From Spirosoma utsteinense (GTDB lineage Bacteria > Bacteroidota > Bacteroidia > Cytophagales > Spirosomataceae), in contig NZ_VFIA01000017.1 of assembly GCF_014282275.1 (NCBI RefSeq), positions 62,001 through 126,000 on the forward strand: 64,000 nucleotides of DNA, read 5' to 3'. Below the pieces are notes generated by a model. The model did no database searches. It had not been told where the DNA came from and worked only from the letters and a program-made list of their open reading frames with translations. Positions within the stretch are counted from its first letter, which is position 1. Each line of letters begins with the position of its first letter. This document shows positions 9,101 through 15,326 of this stretch, piece by piece. The translations under genes were made by a program, and so were the position numbers.

Positions 9101-9774
9101 TGCTGGCACGCCCCAAAGCGCCAATGGTTACGGAATGGAACCAGATTGAGAAGCTGAAATTCGAGAAAGACGTTGTTGGATTTTATATTACAGGCCACCC
9201 ACTCGATGAGTTCAAGCTTGAAATGGATGGGTTCTGTAACTGTACACTGGCCACTATTTTCGAGACCAAACAACCCGAGATTAAAGTTGGCTGTATTGTA
9301 TCGGCCGTTCAGATGCGGGTAACCAAGAGCGGTAATCCATTTTGCATATTCAAAGTTGAAGACTATAACTCATCCCTCGAAATGGCCCTGTTCGGCGACG
9401 ACTACGTCAGGCTGGTGCAGTACATCGAGATAGGGCGCTTCCTGCATATTACGGGCAAAACCCAGAACAAATGGGGTTCCGAGCAGCTGGAGTTCAAACC
9501 TACCAGCATCCGGCTGCTGAACGACATGCGCGAAAAGTTCTGCAAAGAACTCCGCGTATCGCTGACACTCGATGCCCTGAACGCGCAACTCGTCAGCAAG
9601 ATCAATGAACTCGTCAATGCCCATCCGGGTACCTGCACCCTGCATCTGCATGTCATGGACCGCGACGAGCGCATCGATATCAGCCTGCAGTCAAGGACGC
9701 TGAAGGTTTCGCCCGCCAACTCCCTCATGCGGGCGCTGGAAGCGATGGAAGGCGTGACGTGTAAGGTGGCGTAG
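6139..9774 (+). CDS. dnaE: DNA polymerase III alpha subunit
   Basis: This is the replicative polymerase, 1211 residues, in the range of DnaE-type subunits. It starts directly with the PHP domain (H7 and H9 in HLHCHTQYSLLDG, then TDHG, GCEF, STCC and NDSHY). The palm carries the catalytic aspartates D421 and D423 (PDIDTDF) and D606 (KMDFLGL). The fingers and beta-clamp region follow, and an OB-fold with IVSAVQMRVTKSGNPF lies near residue 1055. The PHP metal ligands look complete, unlike in E. coli DnaE, so the domain may keep nuclease activity (inference). Two small genes follow closely and may be co-transcribed. Confidence 0.97.
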   Translation: MQFSHLHCHTQYSLLDGQADIKKLIKKAKADNMPAVAITDHGNMFGVFEFVAEASKQGIKPIVGCEFYVVEDHTIKQFTKEKKDVRYHQLLLAKNAQGYKNLAKLCSLGYMEGLYGKYPRVTKELIDKYKEGLIASTCCIGASVPKTILKKGEAAGEIEFKWWLDRFGEDYYVELQRHEIPDQIKANEVLIKFARKYNVKIIASNDSHYVDQDDWVAHDILLCVNTNEKQSTPSMKDFSDDDVMPKNTRFAFFSDQFYFKNTQEMTTLFKDLPEAIDNTNEIVGKVETLKLKRDIMLPNFPIPKEFQQHTDDVLNQWEYLRHLTYEGAKERYVDILPHIQERLDFELFTIRTMGFAGYFLIVADFIKAGRDLGVMIGPGRGSAAGSAVAYCTGITNIDPIKYDLLFERFLNPDRKSMPDIDTDFDDEGRQKVIDYVVQKYGKAQVAQIVTYGTMASKSSIKDVARVMDLPLQDANAVVKLVPDKPTYNMTLKRIFEDPLDGPGGLASVIQPEELDNVKRMRALESGDKSAAQAMRIVDYEKVSAVLKQARKLEGTVRNTGLHAAGIIIAPSDLSDIVPVSTSKDTNLIITQYEGKVIEDAGVIKMDFLGLRNLTIIKECLRLIRQNHGGFLINGVETAIDDIPLDDEETYKLFQRGETNGVFQFESDGMKKHMKDLKPDRFGDLIAMNALYRPGPIAYIPNYINRKHGREEVKYDMPEMEEYLADTYGITVYQEQLMLLSQKLGNFTKGDADVLRKAMGKKDKATLDKMKGKFMDGCASNNLPLKVCEKVWTDWEAFASYAFNKSHSTCYAFVAYQTAFLKAHYRPEYMAAVLTSCLGTIDKITFFMEECKNINIPVLGPDVNESERFFGVNQKGEIRFGLGGIKGAGDAAVEAIIDERKAGGPFKDIFDFAIRVNLRTVNKKTWESLAYAGAFDSIDEYHRAQYFEMSDIDTSPFLDKIIRYANNYHAEKAAAQQSLFGAMMGGEPMLARPKAPMVTEWNQIEKLKFEKDVVGFYITGHPLDEFKLEMDGFCNCTLATIFETKQPEIKVGCIVSAVQMRVTKSGNPFCIFKVEDYNSSLEMALFGDDYVRLVQYIEIGRFLHITGKTQNKWGSEQLEFKPTSIRLLNDMREKFCKELRVSLTLDALNAQLVSKINELVNAHPGTCTLHLHVMDRDERIDISLQSRTLKVSPANSLMRALEAMEGVTCKVA

Positions 9775-9781
9775 GGGAATG

Positions 9782-10003
9782 ATGACTTGTACCAAAATCA
9801 CCTATAAACTGCACGCGGTTGAGCAAATGTTCAATCGAGCTATCACTCAGGAAGAGGTTGAACATGTCATTAAGCACGGCGAAGCTATTGCTGCTTATCC
9901 GATGGCTAAACCTTATCCAAGCCTATTACATTTTGCTTTTGTAGACGCCCGGCCTATCCATATTGTTATTGCGCAAAGTAGCGATGGAGAATGCTATCTT
10001 TAG
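9782..10003 (+). CDS. DUF4258 protein, putative toxin of a TA-like pair
   Basis: This 73-residue protein reads TYKLHAVEQMFNRAITQEEVEHVIKHGEAI and then a beta-rich half (HFAFVDARPIHIVIAQ), the pattern of DUF4258. The family is small, single-domain, and often found beside zinc-finger proteins of the YgiT/MqsA type, as here. AGGGG at 9773-9777 sits better before the ATG at 9782 than before the one at 9779. The gene starts within 10 bases of the dnaE stop and ends 12 bases before its partner. A toxin role is inferred from size and pairing only. Confidence 0.7.
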   Translation: MTCTKITYKLHAVEQMFNRAITQEEVEHVIKHGEAIAAYPMAKPYPSLLHFAFVDARPIHIVIAQSSDGECYL

Positions 10004-10015
10004 AACCAAGAAAAA

Positions 10016-10243
10016 ATGATCTGTCTAACCTGTAAGATAGGAACACCGGAGTCAGGCTTTACTACAGTGACAGTGGAGCAGGGCGATACGATCGTTGTGT
10101 TCAAGAATGTTCCAGCTCAAATTTGCCCAAACTGCGGAGAGAAGTACTTTGACTCGGCCATTACAGGACATTTGCTGACACAGGCTCAAGATGCTGTAGC
10201 CAAAGGGGCAGAAGTGGAGATTATTCGTTTGCAAGTAGCCTGA
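10016..10243 (+). CDS. YgiT-type zinc finger protein, putative antitoxin
   Basis: This 75-residue protein has two zinc knuckles, C3xxC6 (CLTC) and CPNCGE near residue 37, matching the N-terminal half of MqsA/YgiT antitoxins. The helix-turn-helix half of MqsA, which binds the operator, is absent. The protein ends in a short helix and VEIIRLQVA. It probably binds and neutralises the DUF4258 partner. Without an HTH it is unlikely to repress its own promoter, and I see no separate promoter between it and dnaE. Confidence 0.75.
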   Translation: MICLTCKIGTPESGFTTVTVEQGDTIVVFKNVPAQICPNCGEKYFDSAITGHLLTQAQDAVAKGAEVEIIRLQVA

Positions 10244-10333
10244 CCAAATCATTGGCAAACGCAGAACGCAACTAACCACCTGACCCCTATAGCAGCACAA
10301 TTCCAGGCGTTCTGCCAAAAGAAGCAAAGTGTG

Positions 10334-10341
10334 TATCTTTG
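10334..10341 (+). promoter_or_regulatory. Bacteroidota -7 box upstream of the DUF4254 gene
   Basis: TATCTTTG matches TAnnTTTG exactly. Transcription would start near 10348, about 10 bases before the ATG at 10359. That supports this start over the in-frame ATG at 10329, which lies before the box. No strong -33 TTTG could be fixed. Confidence 0.5.
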
Positions 10342-10358
10342 CGGTTGATCGATTACTT

Positions 10359-10976
10359 ATGAACGCTACCATTGCCAACGACCTGTTCCGCCAGAGCATT
10401 CGGGACTACCACCGTACCGACAACGTCGACACGCCTATCGACAACCTGTATCCTGCCGATGCCATAGAGTCATTACTGTATCAGAAAAACTGGATAGATA
10501 CCGTACAATGGCACCTCGAAGACATTATCCGCAGTCCAACGATCCGGCCCGACGAACTCGTCGGCGTTAAACGACGTATCGACCAGTCGAATCAGGACCG
10601 GACGGATATGGTCGAACAAATTGACGGCTGGTTTTTCGATCAATTCCGGACTATAAGCCCGAAATCCGGTGCCCGTCTGAATTCTGAAACCCCGGCCTGG
10701 CTCCTGGACCGTATGTCGATCCTGCAACTTAAATTGTATCACTTCCGCGAACAGACCGAACGGCCCGATGCCCCGGATGAACACCGCCTGAAAGCACAGT
10801 TCAAACTCAATGTGTTACTCGAACAGGAGCAGGATCTGGCTCAGTGTTTCGATGAACTGATGGGAGATATCCGGAACGGTGACCGTTATATGAAGGTTTA
10901 CCGGCAGATGAAGATGTACAACGATCCTACGCTCAATCCTGTCCTCTACGGTCAGCCAGCCCAACGTCAACCCTAG
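10359..10976 (+). CDS. DUF4254 domain-containing protein
   Basis: The 205-residue, mostly helical soluble protein matches the DUF4254 pattern: a conserved first part (LFRQSIRDYH), the stretch SLLYQKNWIDTVQWHLEDIIR, and the segment NQDRTDMVEQID. In Bacteroidota this family commonly sits directly upstream of a GT9 heptosyltransferase-like gene, as here (6-base gap), so a role in LPS or envelope sugar metabolism is likely. No biochemical function is known to me. The in-frame ATG at 10329 was rejected because it precedes the predicted promoter. Confidence 0.8.
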   Translation: MNATIANDLFRQSIRDYHRTDNVDTPIDNLYPADAIESLLYQKNWIDTVQWHLEDIIRSPTIRPDELVGVKRRIDQSNQDRTDMVEQIDGWFFDQFRTISPKSGARLNSETPAWLLDRMSILQLKLYHFREQTERPDAPDEHRLKAQFKLNVLLEQEQDLAQCFDELMGDIRNGDRYMKVYRQMKMYNDPTLNPVLYGQPAQRQP

Positions 10977-10982
10977 CGGAGC

Positions 10983-12047
10983 ATGACGCAATTGCTCCTC
11001 CTTCGTTTTTCGGCAATGGGCGACGTAGCCCTGCTGGCACCCGTTGTTGAATCGTTTGTAAGCCGCTATGCCGACGCACGGCTCACGGTGGTGACACGCC
11101 CTAAATTTGCCGTTTTCTTTGCTCAGTTTCCCAATGTCCGCGTTGTTGAACTCGACGTGAATGGGCGGCATAAAGGGCTGGCGGGCCTCTTCAGGCTGTT
11201 TCAGGACCTTCGAAAAATTGGGGTGTTCGATCTGCTCATCGATGCAAACGAAAACCTGCGCTCGGCCGTACTGAAACGGCTCTTTCGTATGGCAGGGATA
11301 TTGTCGGTGACGATCGACAAAGGGCGGGCCGACAAAAAAGCTCTTACCCGAAAAGAAGATAAGATCAGGCGTCCCTTGCCCCACAGTATCGAGCGATACG
11401 CGACGTTGTTTGGAAAAGCCGGTTTTGCGGTTCAGCCAGCTTCCTCTTTTTCGTTTACCCCCAGTCCTGCAGCCGAAACGGAATTATTCACGTTTCTGGA
11501 ACGACGCCACATCTCGCTCGATGAACCCTGTCTGGGTATAGCCCCGTTTGCGCAACACCTCCAGAAAATGTGGCCTTTCGAACGATTCGGCCCGTTGCTG
11601 GAAAAAATATATGCCTACAGCCCCGTTCGCATTTTTCTTTTTGGCGGGGGTGCTCAGGAAATTGCCCGGCTTGAAACGTTGCGGCAACGCTTTCCGCAGG
11701 TGGTCATCGTGGCGGGGCAATTATCGCTGGCGGCCGAGCTGGCCCTGATTCACCGGTTGACGGGCATGTTGTGTATGGATTCGGGCAATATGCACCTGGC
11801 GGCTTTAAGTGGAATACCCGTCCTGTCGATCTGGGGTGCCACCCATCCGGACGCTGGTTTCAGGCCGTGGGGGCAGGCCGACGATGCGATCATCCAGGTA
11901 CCTGCCAATGTGCTGACCTGCCGGCCCTGTTCCGTCTTTGGAAACGTACCCTGCTGGCGGGGTGACCTGGCCTGCCTGAACGATATTTCGGTGGAGCAGG
12001 TAGCAGAACGGGTACGGCGGCTGCTTGACGCACAACAGCCTGCGTAA
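10983..12047 (+). CDS. Glycosyltransferase family 9 (ADP-heptose:LPS heptosyltransferase-like)
   Basis: The 354-residue protein opens with LLLLRFSAMGDVALLAPVV, the GT9 N-terminal motif. It ends in a GT-B C-terminal domain with LCMDSGNMHLAALSGIPVLSIWG, which holds the nucleotide-sugar binding loop. GT9 enzymes add heptose or related sugars to the LPS core at the cytoplasmic face of the inner membrane. The actual sugar is unknown. It follows the DUF4254 gene by 6 bases, probably in one operon. Its stop is one base from the stop of the convergent GT9 paralogue. Confidence 0.9.
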   Translation: MTQLLLLRFSAMGDVALLAPVVESFVSRYADARLTVVTRPKFAVFFAQFPNVRVVELDVNGRHKGLAGLFRLFQDLRKIGVFDLLIDANENLRSAVLKRLFRMAGILSVTIDKGRADKKALTRKEDKIRRPLPHSIERYATLFGKAGFAVQPASSFSFTPSPAAETELFTFLERRHISLDEPCLGIAPFAQHLQKMWPFERFGPLLEKIYAYSPVRIFLFGGGAQEIARLETLRQRFPQVVIVAGQLSLAAELALIHRLTGMLCMDSGNMHLAALSGIPVLSIWGATHPDAGFRPWGQADDAIIQVPANVLTCRPCSVFGNVPCWRGDLACLNDISVEQVAERVRRLLDAQQPA

Positions 12048-12048
12048 T

Positions 12049-13047
12049 TCACTCGAAATTCTTCTTCTTCTGCCGTAGTTCCTTCACTTCGAAGTCGAAC
12101 GGGAGCTCGTTCATGCACCGAAAATGTTTCATGGGGCAATTGCCGAAGCCCGTTTTTGAACAGGGGCGGCAGGCAAGTCCTGATTTCTCAAGCAGTACAT
12201 ATGGGGTCTTGTAGGGAAACTCACCCAGTTGAGGAGTCGAACTTCCCCAGATCGAATAAACTTTCTTTTTCAGCGCAGCTGCCACCTGCATAAGTCCGGT
12301 ATCATGGCTAAACACCACGCGTGCCCGTTGTAATAGCGACGCCGACTGATTGAGATTAAATAACCCACAGGCATTGAAAATCAGTTGATTTCCTAGTTCA
12401 AGCGCAATGGCATCGGCCGTAACCCGATCTTCTTTGTCGCCCAGCAAAACGACAGGGTGGTTGATCTTCCTGCAAAGTTCGATCATCCGCGCCAGCGGCA
12501 AACGCTTGGTCATGTGTCGTCCCCCCATTACAAATGCCACATAGTCATGACGGTGCGTCACCGGGAGCCAGTCGACTTCAACCTGATCTTTATACGGAAT
12601 AAAATAGTCCAGCCCTTCTTCATCGTTTTCTACGCCTAAGGGCTCCACCGTTTCCAGGTAGCGATCGACAATGTGCTGGGTAGGGAGGGTGTTGATCTTC
12701 CAGTTCAGGTACAGCCAGGTACGCAGGCTGGGTTTCCCTAGGCTATAGGTCCGGACGCCCAGCATCGACTTTATCAGCGTAGCGACGAAGCCATTTTGCA
12801 GGTCTACAACGTAATCGTAGTGTTCAGCCCGCAGTTGACGAATCAGACTATAGAGACTTCCTTCCAGATAATACCGCTTATCGATATACGGATTGTATTC
12901 TACGATGGGCTGGTACTCCCGTTTCGTACAATAATGCACTTCGGCACCCGGTACTTGCTGTTTAAGGCACCGCACAACGGGCGACGTCAGTACGACATCG
13001 CCAATCGATGAGAAGCGTAATAAGAGAATTTTGACCGGGGCAGCCAT
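12049..13047 (-). CDS. Glycosyltransferase family 9 (heptosyltransferase-like), second copy
   Basis: The 332-residue protein starts KILLLRFSSIGDVVLTSPVV and has the C-terminal donor-site stretch FSHDTGLMQVAAALKKKVYSIWGSS. It is clearly homologous to the convergent neighbour but diverged, so it probably adds a different sugar to the LPS core. A cysteine-bearing tail (LACRPCSKTGFGNCPMKHFRCM) also occurs, more loosely, in the neighbour. The two genes run tail to tail with a 1-base gap, which leaves no room for a terminator. Confidence 0.9.
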   Translation of the reverse strand: MAAPVKILLLRFSSIGDVVLTSPVVRCLKQQVPGAEVHYCTKREYQPIVEYNPYIDKRYYLEGSLYSLIRQLRAEHYDYVVDLQNGFVATLIKSMLGVRTYSLGKPSLRTWLYLNWKINTLPTQHIVDRYLETVEPLGVENDEEGLDYFIPYKDQVEVDWLPVTHRHDYVAFVMGGRHMTKRLPLARMIELCRKINHPVVLLGDKEDRVTADAIALELGNQLIFNACGLFNLNQSASLLQRARVVFSHDTGLMQVAAALKKKVYSIWGSSTPQLGEFPYKTPYVLLEKSGLACRPCSKTGFGNCPMKHFRCMNELPFDFEVKELRQKKKNFE

Positions 13048-13165
13048 GACGAGGACATTTATGCAAATCTATCGCAATTATATGGGGTCGCCAAACCGTT
13101 TGATAGTCCCGGCAAGGTTTCCTGAAACGGAGATGCGTATATAGGAATACATTGAAAGACATGCG

Positions 13166-14260
13166 TCAGTTTACCCACCAGCGAGGCTTGTTGGGTGTCC
13201 GATATATACTATTTACGCAGGCAATACAGGAGGGCCCATACTGGGTAATAAGCTGATCTATATCCGGTATGCCCTGCCCCTGACTCCGGTCAATGTAAAC
13301 GGCTGCCCGGGTGATGCCCGTGGCACCAAAATAACCATATACGGGTATCGTAGAGTCACTGACACATTTCATATTACCTCCAATTGTCAGTGGAGCCGCG
13401 TCGAACAGCCCACCGGTATTAGTAATCAACTGCCTGGCACTTCTCCAAAACACATAGGCTCCCCGGCTCAACTGCTGTTGTTCCACTTCTACATAGTATG
13501 GAGTGGTGGAGGTATACGGGGCTCGCATAATCAGTTGGCCACTGATAGCTTTGCCATTAATGTTCAGATCTGAGTTGATCGTAACACAGTTATAACAGCG
13601 GACAATATCCCAGCAGGATGAGCAACAGGGAATACCCACCACACCCGATGTTGTTCCTATTCGCTGACACACGCTGGCTGGTTCGTAATGAGTCCATTCC
13701 CACCGGTAATAATCGCCGGGTGATTCGGGGTCCTTCGTGTCCAGATACAGATCCCATCCCTGCTTCCGCGTGCTGGTACCGGCGATCAGTTCATTCCGAT
13801 ACTCCGTGTAGAGTTTGAGAATGGGGGGAGCAGACTTCAGCGCTTCCGACTCTGACGTAAAATGGATACCGGCTTTGGTTTGAATGTCGAGCCGGTATCG
13901 TCGCCCGGCCACCCCCTGAATCCCCTCGGGGCGGGTTTGGTAGACCCCACCCGGTGCCTGCTCACGCAGGGTTTCGCGGTTGCCCAGGTTGTCTTCGATG
14001 CTCACCACAGCCCCCGTTTCCAGCAGGTTGATGGCCGTGTAGCTGTAGTCGGCGCTGCGGGTGAGCCGAACCGTATAAGGACCGGGCTGGTCGGTGATCT
14101 GCCCCTCAACCACCAGGGCCGACGGTAAACTGACCCGGTCGGGCTGAAACTCGGTTACGCACGAGAGGACGCTGGCTCCTACAGTTACCAGCGCACCGAG
14201 CCACTGAGCCCTGTAGAGAACTGCCATTCCTTTGCCGTATGCGTTTAGCCCTGGCTTCAT
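13166..14260 (-). CDS. DUF4249 lipoprotein, second of a tandem pair
   Basis: Starting at the ATG at 14260, which overlaps the stop of the upstream paralogue as TGATG, the protein has 364 residues. A lipoprotein signal ends VLSC. An alternative ATG at 14227 gives a shorter signal. The body is beta-rich with many cysteines (CCSSCWDI, CYNC, CIAC). DUF4249 proteins accompany TonB receptors in Bacteroidota and are thought to be surface or periplasmic partners for substrate capture. The N-terminal ~100 residues are almost identical to the neighbour while the rest differs at many positions. Confidence 0.85.
   Translation of the reverse strand: MKPGLNAYGKGMAVLYRAQWLGALVTVGASVLSCVTEFQPDRVSLPSALVVEGQITDQPGPYTVRLTRSADYSYTAINLLETGAVVSIEDNLGNRETLREQAPGGVYQTRPEGIQGVAGRRYRLDIQTKAGIHFTSESEALKSAPPILKLYTEYRNELIAGTSTRKQGWDLYLDTKDPESPGDYYRWEWTHYEPASVCQRIGTTSGVVGIPCCSSCWDIVRCYNCVTINSDLNINGKAISGQLIMRAPYTSTTPYYVEVEQQQLSRGAYVFWRSARQLITNTGGLFDAAPLTIGGNMKCVSDSTIPVYGYFGATGITRAAVYIDRSQGQGIPDIDQLITQYGPSCIACVNSIYRTPNKPRWWVN
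13895..14164. repeat. 270-bp near-identical tract, copy A
   Basis: This tract matches 15001-15270 at all but four positions by my count (about 98.5 percent). It covers the codons just after the lipobox to about residue 125 of the DUF4249 genes. The flanks diverge abruptly, as after gene conversion or a recent partial duplication. Confidence 0.8.
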
Positions 14261-15324
14261 CAATAGACCCACCCACGGGGTTTAATTCGCGTCCGGTAGA
14301 GGCTGTTTTCACAAACCACACAAGGTGGATTCGTTGGAAAGGGAACCGTTACCGGTGGCTCCAGATCCGGAACTCCCTGCCCCTGGCTTCGATCGACGTA
14401 AAACGGCAACCGCGATACGCCCGTTGCCCCAAAGTAGCCGTAAACCGCTGTGTTCGGGTCACTCGTACAGCGGATATTCCCCTGCACCGCTTGCGGGGCT
14501 GCGTCGAACAGTCCACCCGTGTTGTTGACCAGCTGCCGAACACTTTTCCAGAACAGATAAGCCCCCCGGCTCAGGGCCTGCTGTTCTATCTCTACATAGT
14601 AGGGCGTTGTAGACGTATAAGGGGCCCGCATGATGAGCTGGCCAGTGATAGCCTTTCCGTTGATCTCAGCATCGGAGTTTACGCTGATACAATCGTAACA
14701 GCGTGCAATGTCCCAACACTCCGTGCAACAGCTTATGCCGGTGAATGCCCCTGACCGCAACTGCGTTTTCTGGCAAACCGATATGGGCTCGTAGTGTGTC
14801 CACTCCCAGCGGTAGTAGTTGCCGGTCGTTTCGGGGTCTTTTGTGTCCAGAAATACATCCCAGCCTTGCTTCCGAATCGCTGTACCCGGTACCAGCTCAC
14901 TCCGATACTCGCTATACAGCTTCACAATGGGCGGGGCCGCCGTGATCACCTCCGGTTCGGACTCATAGCGTGTGCCCGACTGGGTTTGTACAATCAGCTT
15001 GTATCGTCGCCCGGCCACCCCCTGAATTCCGTCGGGGCGGGTTTGGTAGACCCCACCCGGTGCCTGCTCACGCAGGGTTTCGCGGTTGCCCAGGTTGTCT
15101 TCGATGCTCACCACAGCCCCCGTTTCCAGCAGGTTGATGGCCGTATAGCTGTAGTCGGCGCTGCGGGTGAGCCGAACCGTATAAGGACCGGGCTGGTCGG
15201 TGATCTGCCCCTCGACCACCAGGGCCGACGGTAAACTGACCCGGTCGGGCTGAAACTCGGTTACGCACGATAAAACCAGCGTTGGCAAGAATATCAGGAA
15301 TAAAACAGATCGAAACGGGATCAT
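14260..15324 (-). CDS. DUF4249 lipoprotein, first of a tandem pair
   Basis: With the ATG at 15324 the protein has 354 residues and a short lipoprotein signal ending TLVLSC. The reading frame reaches a TTG at 15330, but the ATG is better. The stop of the receptor gene (15327-15329) lies three bases before it, so translation is likely coupled. The protein shares the DUF4249 beta-rich fold and the cysteine pattern CCTECWDI, CYDC, CVVC with its paralogue. It is presumably an outer-membrane partner of the TonB receptor. The substrate is unknown. Confidence 0.85.
   Translation of the reverse strand: MIPFRSVLFLIFLPTLVLSCVTEFQPDRVSLPSALVVEGQITDQPGPYTVRLTRSADYSYTAINLLETGAVVSIEDNLGNRETLREQAPGGVYQTRPDGIQGVAGRRYKLIVQTQSGTRYESEPEVITAAPPIVKLYSEYRSELVPGTAIRKQGWDVFLDTKDPETTGNYYRWEWTHYEPISVCQKTQLRSGAFTGISCCTECWDIARCYDCISVNSDAEINGKAITGQLIMRAPYTSTTPYYVEIEQQALSRGAYLFWKSVRQLVNNTGGLFDAAPQAVQGNIRCTSDPNTAVYGYFGATGVSRLPFYVDRSQGQGVPDLEPPVTVPFPTNPPCVVCENSLYRTRIKPRGWVY
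15001..15270. repeat. 270-bp near-identical tract, copy B
   Basis: This is the partner of 13895-14164, at the same place in the upstream DUF4249 gene and offset by exactly 1106 bases. Identity breaks off sharply at both ends. Confidence 0.8.
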
Positions 15325-15326
15325 GA

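Noticed and set aside
7651-9273. A 540-codon open frame antisense to dnaE
   Set aside because: It lies wholly within dnaE and mirrors its codon pattern. The translation has no domain, signal or plausible start context.
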